A DNA stretch of 64,000 bases from Lacimicrobium sp. SS2-24 (GTDB lineage: Bacteria > Pseudomonadota > Gammaproteobacteria > Enterobacterales > Alteromonadaceae): assembly GCF_002201535.1 (NCBI RefSeq), contig NZ_NIWW01000003.1:372001-436000 (forward strand), written 5' to 3'. The notes below the pieces were generated by a model. That model made no database searches. It saw nothing but the letters and a program-made list of their open reading frames with translations, and was not told where the DNA came from. Made by a program: the position numbers and the translations under genes. This document shows, in pieces, positions 46,468 through 54,502 of this stretch; positions within the stretch are counted from its first letter, which is position 1, and each line of letters opens with the position of its first letter.

Positions 46468-48627
46468 TTAGAACTCCGGTTGAGTGATCACATGCCCCGG
46501 CCCGCCAGCATCACCAATCTGATAGAAGGGATCCATGTGTACCGACTGCAGCACCTTATCCGGGCTCAGGGGCAGGCTTATCAGGGCTTGATCTGGGTGA
46601 TGCTGCCAGATAGTTACATCGAACAGCCGGAAAACTTCCGAACCATCCGTATACGTGAGTCTGATGGGCACGGGCATTGGCAATCCGCCCAGATTGTTCA
46701 GTGTCAGTTGCAAGTGCGGTTGACTCGCGTCAGTCACGGGCCCCTCAAGCCGGGCGGCCATCTCATCACTTAACGCAGAATGACCATCTCTGAGCTCTGC
46801 ATGTCGCTGCTCGTGGGTAGGGTGCTGATTACGCTGACGGGTCAGACTTGGTCGCTCGGGGTAGCGCTGTGCATAAGCCAGTTTCTGTGCCCGGTTCCAG
46901 GACTGCGGAAGCAGAATCCTCGCCTCGGCGATGGCCATGTCCACGTAACCCGGCTGCATAAACCAGCCGCGCCAGAACCAGGCCAGGTCCTGTTCGCTTC
47001 GCTCATCCACAAAACGGATAAAGTCACCGAATGTTGCCAGTTTGCCCCGCCAGGCACCGAAAAAGTCCGTTAGTATGGCGTCAAACTGGTCACGACCCAG
47101 CAGGGTTTCGCGCAAAATATTGAGCGCCACCGCAGGCACATGATAGTGGGAATCCAGCTTACTACTGAGTTCTTCGGCGAAGGTGACCGGCACGGCGTAA
47201 TCCGGGTCTGACATGACTGGGGCAACCTTTACCGGTTCACCGTAGAAACTCTGGAAATGGTGACTCCATCGCTGCTCCAGCCAGAACGCCAAGAAGCTGG
47301 TCAGGCCCTCATCGAAAAAACCTTCGCCGCGCTCGTCTGTATTAACGGTCATTGGCATCCAGGCATGGGCGATTTCATGCAAAATACCGCCAATCACATC
47401 ATATTTCTGGGTACGGCTGTAATCCGGTGGCGGACCGTTAATCGCCGCGTCGGGGCCACGAAAGCCAACCAGTTTAAGACCGGGATATTCCATGCCCAAT
47501 CCGGCGATGTTAACCAGGTGAATACTTCTGGCCGCTGGTGCACCCAGCCACCAGGTCAACTCACTGATGGCAAACACACCGGCTTCAAGGCCATACTGGT
47601 GCCACAGCCAGCGCCCGGTATCCGGGAACAGGGCACTTACCAGAATGTCTCCCTGCTTATGGCGAACCTTACGTGCTTGCCAGTGCACATTCTTAGCCAG
47701 CACAAAAGTAAAGTCGCGCAAGTGCTCGCCCCGATATTGCCAGGGTTGCTGATTCGCAATGGGCCAATCATCACCACTAAGTATTTTTTTGCTCTCGCTG
47801 TGGCTGACCTGTTGATAGCGCTCGTACACTTCAGGCGGCAGATTATTAGCCGGGCTTTGCCAGTCGCCGCTGGCCACCAGCAGATACTCAGGAGGAGCCT
47901 CAATGCTGACCGTGAAATCGGCATTTTGCAGGCTGAATTCTGCGTGTTTAATAAAGGGCTGCAGATTCCACCCATTGTCACCATAATGCAGGGCTCTGGG
48001 ATACCACTGCGCAAACGCCAGCAAGCGGTTTTCTCCATCAATACGCTCGTAACCACTGCGCGGAATCAGGGGATGATCACGGGATACCAGTTGCAGATCC
48101 CACTCAAAGTGAAGCTGCACTCCTTGTCCCGGCTTCAGCGGTGTGACCAGATTCACAGCCACCAAAGTATCCTGCCAGGTCAGCGCCAATGCCTCCCCTT
48201 GTTCCGAACGCACCACAAAATTACGGGTTCCGCCGGTTTCACTCTGATCAAGCTGGTAGGTTTTTCTGGCCAGACTGTTCGCGGCAAAACGCTGCTGTGG
48301 CAGTTCAAACCACAACCGCGTGAGGGTATCCGGTGAATGATTGACATAATGCAGCACTGCCGCAGCACTGAGACTGGCGTTCTGTGCATCCACTTTGGCC
48401 TGTATCTCATAGGCAAGTTGTTGCTGCCAGTATGCCGCTGAGGGCGTGCCCTGTTCCGTGCGGGTGTCCGCCAACGGCAGGTTAAGGGGCGCAAAGCGAT
48501 CGCTGGCGTTACTCAAAAGAGGCATCCACGCCAGACTCAGCAGCAAAAGTGCGCGGGTACAGTGCCTACAAAGCAGGCGGGCGACATTGCCGCTACTGAC
48601 AATCATGGAGTGGGTAGCCTTTGCCAC
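46468..48627 (-). CDS. Exported M1 family metallopeptidase
   Basis: Gluzincin metallopeptidase of 719 residues, likely an aminopeptidase acting outside the cytoplasm. Zinc ligands are His417 and His421 of HEIAH and Glu440 of FFDEGLTSF, with the exact 18-residue spacing of the M1 family. A hydrophobic segment at about 27-41 (LLLLSLAWMPLLSNA) is a late signal peptide, which makes the ATG seven codons in (48606) a better start than the GTG at 48627. The gene overlaps the upstream lipoprotein gene and is followed at once by the C39 gene. The usual M1 GAMEN motif appears as GMEYPG. Confidence 0.85.
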   Translation of the reverse strand: MAKATHSMIVSSGNVARLLCRHCTRALLLLSLAWMPLLSNASDRFAPLNLPLADTRTEQGTPSAAYWQQQLAYEIQAKVDAQNASLSAAAVLHYVNHSPDTLTRLWFELPQQRFAANSLARKTYQLDQSETGGTRNFVVRSEQGEALALTWQDTLVAVNLVTPLKPGQGVQLHFEWDLQLVSRDHPLIPRSGYERIDGENRLLAFAQWYPRALHYGDNGWNLQPFIKHAEFSLQNADFTVSIEAPPEYLLVASGDWQSPANNLPPEVYERYQQVSHSESKKILSGDDWPIANQQPWQYRGEHLRDFTFVLAKNVHWQARKVRHKQGDILVSALFPDTGRWLWHQYGLEAGVFAISELTWWLGAPAARSIHLVNIAGLGMEYPGLKLVGFRGPDAAINGPPPDYSRTQKYDVIGGILHEIAHAWMPMTVNTDERGEGFFDEGLTSFLAFWLEQRWSHHFQSFYGEPVKVAPVMSDPDYAVPVTFAEELSSKLDSHYHVPAVALNILRETLLGRDQFDAILTDFFGAWRGKLATFGDFIRFVDERSEQDLAWFWRGWFMQPGYVDMAIAEARILLPQSWNRAQKLAYAQRYPERPSLTRQRNQHPTHEQRHAELRDGHSALSDEMAARLEGPVTDASQPHLQLTLNNLGGLPMPVPIRLTYTDGSEVFRLFDVTIWQHHPDQALISLPLSPDKVLQSVHMDPFYQIGDAGGPGHVITQPEF

Positions 48628-49465
48628 AGGCCCATTGCGTCATTGCCCCGGCGATCGCATCGAACAGGGGCGCAGCCCACTGGCGGCCGTTTTCCATGGA
48701 GCCCGCTTTTTCGACAATATCAATGGCCCGGCTCACTTCCATGATGGACACGGTGGCACCGTATTCTGCGGCCCGCTCAATCAGCGGATGCCAGGCCGCA
48801 GATGAGCCCTCAACCTCAGAATGACCACCGCGCACACGGGCGCCTCGGTTGCCTAACCCCACCTGCTCATAAAAGGGTGCTATGTGCTTCTGAATCAGTG
48901 CCTCCCAGGCCGGATTGCGCGGATTGGTTCCGGTAACCAGCATCTGCGCACCGGGCAGCGGGTTCTGCTGATTCGCAATATGGGCGTCAGCCGTCAGCAG
49001 AATAGTCTGCACATGCTCGTTACCCTTGTGTACACCGGCAATAAAATGTTCAAAACCCTGATAACCATTCAAATCCTCGCCGTACATCTGAATACTGGGT
49101 GTGAGCACAAAAAAGCCTTTTTCACTCAGGCGTCTGGCCATTTCCTGCTGAGTAATCTGGTTCCACAATTTGCCAATACTGCGCCCCTCAACGGTGGCGC
49201 CGGGCATCATCTTGCCAGGCTGGGTATATTGCTGGGGCAAAATGGCAATCGGCTGATCTGTATTGATACGAATCGCAGCCACATCGGCGTGGGTCCAGTT
49301 CGCGCCAGTGTAGTTAAACCTGACTTTATACAGTCCCTCTCCGGCTTCAAAGGTATAGTTCTTACCGTCATCCACAATCGTGGTGGTTACCGCCTCGCTA
49401 AACTCAGATTGCTGCGCGCAGGCGACCAGGCACAGTGCCGCAATGACCAATACCAGGTGTCTCAT
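48593..49465 (-). CDS. Lipoprotein, possibly a divergent amidase
   Basis: Predicted lipoprotein of 290 residues (LVACAQQ, Cys16). No family is certain. The order PGATVEGRSIG with a following QQEMARRLSEKGFFVLTPS helix-strand, then ILLTADAHIANQQNP, then GATVSIMEVSRAIDIV faintly follows N-acetylmuramoyl-L-alanine amidase (Amidase_3), with possible zinc ligands left unassigned. It overlaps the MFS gene by four bases and the M1 gene by up to 35, so it is part of the operon and probably works on the same substrate. Confidence 0.5.
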   Translation of the reverse strand: MRHLVLVIAALCLVACAQQSEFSEAVTTTIVDDGKNYTFEAGEGLYKVRFNYTGANWTHADVAAIRINTDQPIAILPQQYTQPGKMMPGATVEGRSIGKLWNQITQQEMARRLSEKGFFVLTPSIQMYGEDLNGYQGFEHFIAGVHKGNEHVQTILLTADAHIANQQNPLPGAQMLVTGTNPRNPAWEALIQKHIAPFYEQVGLGNRGARVRGGHSEVEGSSAAWHPLIERAAEYGATVSIMEVSRAIDIVEKAGSMENGRQWAAPLFDAIAGAMTQWACGKGYPLHDCQ

Positions 49466-50649
49466 AAATGCTCCTTGTTCAGATCCTCACGGGCCCGGTT
49501 GTTGGCTAAATGCAGCAATACCACACTCAGGACAATGGCTACTGCGCCCAGCCACAATACCTGCAATACACCGACATGACTGACCACAGCCGCCGCAACC
49601 GGTGGCCCCATGACCAGTCCCACCTTGAATGCTGTGACACAAAACACAATCAGGCGACCGCTCTTATCGGCATCGCTGAAAATGCCCATCATAATAGGAA
49701 TAATAAAACTCCAGAAAATCTGATAAACGACGGTGGCGAGTGCATAGATCAGCCAGATATGCGGCTCAGCCATCACATAGAGTGCCAACAGGCAGGCCAG
49801 TTGCAACACGGCAGTTAACCATAAGGACGCGTTACGGCCCAGCACCGCGACCACTTTGGCGGCCAGTACCGAGCCACAGGCACTGATGGCGAAGCCCCAT
49901 CCCAGAATGGCCCCGACTTCAGCCACGCTCAGACCGGCCGCCACACCGATACGTTCTAAGTACGCCCAGACGGTACCCTGAGCAAAGTAATACGCCACCA
50001 CCCCCAGAAACACCAACAGCACCGGCAGGTAGACACGGCCCAGCGGTGGCAATGTTTCGCCTTGTTGTTTTTCATCGGCAGGACTGCTGATGCTGATCAG
50101 CATCAGCGCCAAGAGTAAGAACAGATTGAAAAACTGAAACATCCCCTGGTATCCGTATGATGCCGTAATATAAGGCAGTACCCAGAAGCCGATGGTGCCA
50201 AACACCACCTGCACCGTCACCATGGCGCCAAAGGCTTTATCGGGATTGGCTCTGTCACCCAGTGCCGCAAGGGCGATGGAATAGCCAATACCGCAGCCCA
50301 GTCCCGCCAGAAAACGCACAACCAGTAATATTGCAAAGTCGTTGGTCAATAAGGTCAGAAGATTCATCAGAATAAACAGCAGCAGACTGATTTGCATGCC
50401 CCGTTGCCAGTTAACCCGTCTGACCCAGAAAAAGGCTGACATACTGGCGATAAGAATCCCCGCCACATCGGCCGCGGTCAGAAAGCCCACCTGCTGTTCG
50501 CTAAACAATCCGCTGTCACTGAAGGCACCCACCACCAGGGGCATCAGGATGGTGACAGCCGCGCCCATCATGGCGACCAGTAAGATGCCTACATAGGCCA
50601 GCCCGGACATACTGTTATGCTCAATTGAAGACGCGCTATCTGATAACAA
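49462..50649 (-). CDS. MFS transporter
   Basis: Inner-membrane major-facilitator transporter of 395 residues with twelve predicted spans. The loop between spans 2 and 3 reads FFWVRRVNWQRG and the span-4 region has FLAGLGCGIGYSIALAALGDRANPDKAFG. It lies between the TonB receptor and peptidase genes and overlaps the next gene by four bases, so the likely cargo is a product of those hydrolases, such as a small peptide, amino acid or muropeptide. Two large hairpins separate it from the receptor gene. Confidence 0.83.
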   Translation of the reverse strand: MLSDSASSIEHNSMSGLAYVGILLVAMMGAAVTILMPLVVGAFSDSGLFSEQQVGFLTAADVAGILIASMSAFFWVRRVNWQRGMQISLLLFILMNLLTLLTNDFAILLVVRFLAGLGCGIGYSIALAALGDRANPDKAFGAMVTVQVVFGTIGFWVLPYITASYGYQGMFQFFNLFLLLALMLISISSPADEKQQGETLPPLGRVYLPVLLVFLGVVAYYFAQGTVWAYLERIGVAAGLSVAEVGAILGWGFAISACGSVLAAKVVAVLGRNASLWLTAVLQLACLLALYVMAEPHIWLIYALATVVYQIFWSFIIPIMMGIFSDADKSGRLIVFCVTAFKVGLVMGPPVAAAVVSHVGVLQVLWLGAVAIVLSVVLLHLANNRAREDLNKEHL

Positions 50650-50679
50650 CGTGGTTTCCTTTTACTGCGTGAGGGAGTA

Positions 50680-50752
50680 CCCATTCCCCTGAACTTTGCA
50701 TGAAAACTCAGGGGAATGGGCGCGGGCCCTTAGTCGATAACGGGGCCCGCGC
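50680..50752. promoter_or_regulatory. Two tandem GC-rich hairpins between receptor and MFS genes
   Basis: A perfect 13-base stem (50680-50692 with 50708-50720) is followed directly by a perfect 10-base stem GCGCGGGCCC/GGGCCCGCGC (50720-50729 with 50743-50752). No T-run follows on the minus strand, so they probably protect the receptor message or reduce read-through rather than act as a simple terminator. Confidence 0.55.
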
Positions 50753-50759
50753 CAGACAC

Positions 50760-53246
50760 TTAGTAGTAGGTGTAAGAAATATTTACGCCCACGGTGCGAG
50801 GACGCACAAAAATGGTCCTCCAGCCTTGTCCCAGGTCAGTCTGACCCGAGGTTTCAGCCCGTTTGTCGGTGAGATTATTCACCCACAGAGACACTTTCCA
50901 GTCGTCACGACCATAGCTGACGCTGGCATTATAGAGGGTATAGGCTTTGCGGGTATACACATCACTGTCAGGGAAGTCCTGTCTGTCACTGGGTGTTTCA
51001 CCCACGTAGCGGCCATCCAGATTTGCGCTCATGTAGCCGTTTTCCAGCTCAGTTTCATAACTGACACCGAAGTTATGACGCCACTCTGGCGCGCCCCCTA
51101 ACTGGCCCCCTTTTTCCCAGGTACGGCACTGTAGATCCGCATCCGGTGCATTGGCGATAGGTTCAAAAATACACCGCTCGGCAGTTTCTGACCATTCCGC
51201 GTCCACGGTAGCCGTGGCATAACGTAGCGTGATCTCATCGGTCAGCCGGTAACGAGAGCTGAACTCAAAGCCCTGCGTTTGTGCAGACGGGCCATTAGTG
51301 GTGCCGTTGAGAGGGAAAATACCATCCAGAATCTGAGAGAAGTAAGTCTGTACATTGTTCCACTCAATGCGGTAAACGTTAGCCTGCATATACAGGTCGC
51401 GGTCGAACATAAACCCTTTGATTCCCAGCTCATAGTTGTCTGTGGAATCCGGCTCATAGTTCTGTGCTTCATCGGAGACCGCCAGTGTCACCTCATTGCC
51501 GTCCTGGTCTGTGGTGGTGACATTCTTAAACCCGTTGGTACCGCCACGACGAAAACCCTGCGAGAAAGTGGCATAAGCCAGCAAGTCATCGGTCATCTGA
51601 TAGGCCGCGTTGAATTTAAAGAAGGACTCGCCAGTCTCTTTGTTGCGGGACGTGGAACGGCTGTTTGTGAGGCCGGTATAGTCGACGATCAGCGGATCAT
51701 TCTGATCATCATAGTTAAACACACGGGCCCCAAAGGTCAGGTCCAGCTTGTCGGTCACCGCATAGGTCAGTTCACCAAACAGTGCGGTTTCCTGATACTG
51801 ATTAAGGAAGTTCTCATGATAGCCTTCATCCACCGCACCGAGACGAGTATCACCGTACCAGGCCTGACGGTCAAAACCGTAATAGTCGGCAGTAGCCTGA
51901 TCAAAGCCGGGGTAGAACTCTGAGAAAATTAAACGACGTTCAGTATCCGTATGATACAAACCCACAATCCAGCTCAAGGGGCCATCACCGGTGGAGGTCA
52001 GACGGGTCTCGTGATTCAGGCCTTTATAGGTATTGTCATAAGTAATGTAGGCTGACTCGTTAGTATCATTCAGACCCAGTCCCGGGATCCAACCATAGTA
52101 AACCAGACCGTAACCCAGGTAATCGGCTTGTCCTTCGCGGCTATCTTTAAAGTAAGAGGTACTGCTGTCGAGCGTGGCGAAATCCAGTTCCCATTTAAAA
52201 TCGATGGAATCGAGGCTCAGCTCACGGTCTGAAAACTCTTCATAGGTGGCCACAATGGTGTGATCATTCACCTGAAACGGAGTATTGTAACGGCTGTATT
52301 TGTCATCACAGGCGTCCCCTTCCAGGCCTTCCTGTTCGCAGGCATAGTCCACCGTCACCCGACTGGCGCCACTGGTACCATGGGCCAGCTGGTCCTGCTG
52401 CACATGGGACAGGGTGACACTGAACTCATCAGAAGGTTTCCACAATAGCGCGATTTTTCCACCGGTGGTTTCTTCCCAGTCATCGTCCTCATAGCGTTCT
52501 TTGTTGGGGTTAGGATCCGCGATGCGCTTTTGCTCATCGCTGAAATAGGTGGGGCTGGTGATACGGTCGGTGTAACCGGCATCATCCAGATGGGCGATGG
52601 ATGCACGTACCGCCAGTGTCTCAGTCAGAGGCACATTGAAAACCACATCCGTATCGTGGCTCAGGCCACCGTCTTTAACCTGATAAATACTGGTATTGGC
52701 GTCGAAGCTGAACTCCAGTAAATCAGGCTGATTAGTAATATAGCGGATGGTGCCACCCAGACTGCCCCCGCCGTACAGGGTACCCTGAGGGCCCAGTAGT
52801 TTCTCGACACGATTGATATCTTTAATGCGATAACCAATGTTTGGCAGCGGCGTATCATCAAGGTAATAGGCCACTGTGGTACGGGTAAACTGCTCCAGGT
52901 TATTGGCATTAACAGGAGACACGTTCAGGCCGCGCACGGTCACGGATTCGGCAAGGCGATTGCTGTTACCCGGAGAGCTGATTTCCACGGAATCAGCAAT
53001 CAGCGCTTTGATATCCGTAATGTTCTTACGTCTGAGTTCTGCCGCACCCACCGCTGTAATGTTCATGGGGATTTCATTGGCAGTGGCCATACGGCCGGCA
53101 CCGGAAACCTCAATGACTTCAATGTCCTGCTCTTTGAGCTTGCTTTCGCGCTCTTCGCCGGCGTTATTATCCTGAGCATAGGCTGCACCTGACAGCAAGA
53201 TACCGGAAATTATCATGGCCAAAGGCGTTTTTCTGTGTGTCTGCAT
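50760..53246 (-). CDS. TonB-dependent outer-membrane receptor
   Basis: Outer-membrane active transporter of 828 residues powered by TonB. It has a signal peptide (1-24, AYA-QD), a TonB-box-like EVIEVSG near 43-49, a plug domain (PMNITAVGAAELRRKNITDIKAL, VEKLLGPQGTLYGGGSLGGTIRYIT) and a long beta-barrel ending in a terminal aromatic (ISYTYY). The plug is of the common Alteromonadales oligosaccharide/peptide-receptor type, and I see no siderophore-specific feature. It is divergent from a LysR regulator and heads the MFS, lipoprotein, M1 and C39 genes, so it may import peptides or cell-wall fragments. Confidence 0.92.
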   Translation of the reverse strand: MQTHRKTPLAMIISGILLSGAAYAQDNNAGEERESKLKEQDIEVIEVSGAGRMATANEIPMNITAVGAAELRRKNITDIKALIADSVEISSPGNSNRLAESVTVRGLNVSPVNANNLEQFTRTTVAYYLDDTPLPNIGYRIKDINRVEKLLGPQGTLYGGGSLGGTIRYITNQPDLLEFSFDANTSIYQVKDGGLSHDTDVVFNVPLTETLAVRASIAHLDDAGYTDRITSPTYFSDEQKRIADPNPNKERYEDDDWEETTGGKIALLWKPSDEFSVTLSHVQQDQLAHGTSGASRVTVDYACEQEGLEGDACDDKYSRYNTPFQVNDHTIVATYEEFSDRELSLDSIDFKWELDFATLDSSTSYFKDSREGQADYLGYGLVYYGWIPGLGLNDTNESAYITYDNTYKGLNHETRLTSTGDGPLSWIVGLYHTDTERRLIFSEFYPGFDQATADYYGFDRQAWYGDTRLGAVDEGYHENFLNQYQETALFGELTYAVTDKLDLTFGARVFNYDDQNDPLIVDYTGLTNSRSTSRNKETGESFFKFNAAYQMTDDLLAYATFSQGFRRGGTNGFKNVTTTDQDGNEVTLAVSDEAQNYEPDSTDNYELGIKGFMFDRDLYMQANVYRIEWNNVQTYFSQILDGIFPLNGTTNGPSAQTQGFEFSSRYRLTDEITLRYATATVDAEWSETAERCIFEPIANAPDADLQCRTWEKGGQLGGAPEWRHNFGVSYETELENGYMSANLDGRYVGETPSDRQDFPDSDVYTRKAYTLYNASVSYGRDDWKVSLWVNNLTDKRAETSGQTDLGQGWRTIFVRPRTVGVNISYTYY

Positions 53247-53401
53247 GGTCTATTCCTCAACAACAAGGTTGGTTTAATAATAAATTCACCTGATACTTCT
53301 TTTTTTATGGCAAATTATTCGTTAATGAGTTGTTACTGTGCAGGATTATCAATTATGATGAGTAAAGAAAGTTATTTACCATAGGTTGGGGCGATATATA
53401 C

Positions 53402-54310
53402 ATGGAACTCTCACTGGAACAACTGCAGGCATTCATCGCTACTGTCGAGACTGGAAGCTTTTCAGCGGCGGCAAGGCGCCTCGGCAAGGCGCAGTCATCC
53501 ATCAGTGGCTTAATTAATAATCTGGAGATTGACGCCGGGTTCTCACTCTTTGATCGCTCGTCGAAAATTCCCAAACTCACGCCCGAAGGGCTGGCCCTGA
53601 TGAATGACGTGAAATCCGTGCTCAAGAGCCACCGCAACCTGCGTCACCGTATTGATAACATCATGGACAGCGTTGAGAGCGAGATCAGTCTGGCCTACGA
53701 CAATATGGCCATCCCCGATGGTGTGATGCTCGGTTTGGCGGCAGAGTTTGAACAGGAATTCCCGCTCACCTCACTGATGCTGCTAGAGGCCACCCACAAA
53801 CGGGCCTATCAGCTAATCGAAGCCAATAAGGTCAATCTGGCGGTGGTCATCAGTCAGGATGATTACCCCGAACACTTTGCTTTTCGCGGTATCTGCCATG
53901 TGCACTATTGCACGGTAGCCGGTGCCAAGCACCCGCTCGCCAAACTGGACAAGGTCGCGCCACAGGATCTGGCACAGTACCGGCATTTACGCATCACCGA
54001 CACACAAACCGGCTTTCGCCGCTTCGATTCCGACCTGACCAGTAACATCTGGTATTCCAATTCGCCCACCACCATGATGGAAATGCTGCGCCAGGGGCTA
54101 GGCTGGGCTGAGATGCCCCTGCACGCCGTGGAGCCCCACCTGCTTAACGGCAGTATCGTGCGCCTGCCCACCAGTCATCAGGCGGTCACTTTTCCCCACT
54201 GCGTGGATCTGATCTGGCAAACCGAAGGGGCAATGGGTAAGTGCCTGCAATGGCTGCTGGAAAGAATCACGCAAAAAGCCAAAGCCCTCAATCAGCGCCC
54301 GGGCCTGTAG
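53402..54310 (+). CDS. LysR family transcriptional regulator
   Basis: Full-length LysR regulator of 302 residues: winged helix (about 3-62, FIATVETGSFSAAARRLGKAQSSISGLINNLE), linker helix, and periplasmic-binding-type effector domain (about 90-290, with ISLAYDNMAIPDGVMLGLAAEF and GLGWAEMPLHAV). Divergent from the TonB receptor with a 155-base AT-rich gap that includes several T-N11-A stretches, so it probably controls that operon. The truncated gene at 45427 is its close relative. Confidence 0.9.
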   Translation: MELSLEQLQAFIATVETGSFSAAARRLGKAQSSISGLINNLEIDAGFSLFDRSSKIPKLTPEGLALMNDVKSVLKSHRNLRHRIDNIMDSVESEISLAYDNMAIPDGVMLGLAAEFEQEFPLTSLMLLEATHKRAYQLIEANKVNLAVVISQDDYPEHFAFRGICHVHYCTVAGAKHPLAKLDKVAPQDLAQYRHLRITDTQTGFRRFDSDLTSNIWYSNSPTTMMEMLRQGLGWAEMPLHAVEPHLLNGSIVRLPTSHQAVTFPHCVDLIWQTEGAMGKCLQWLLERITQKAKALNQRPGL

Positions 54311-54502
54311 GGTTTTATTCACTACCGGTGAACTGAGCCGGAAATGGCGGAGGCAGAGCTGCAGAGATTCGGAATACGTGGTGAATCCTTCCCTGGACGG
54401 GCCGCCACGGCGTCCTTGCTGTAAAGGGGGCAAATCTCTGTAGCTTAGGCGTCCTTGGGCTTACCGCAAGTGATTTAGCACAACCACTATGTCTGTCTGC
54501 AT

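Noticed and set aside
47257-48336. Plus-strand open frame of 359 codons
   Set aside because: Antisense to the M1 metallopeptidase gene, whose zinc motif and operon position are unambiguous.
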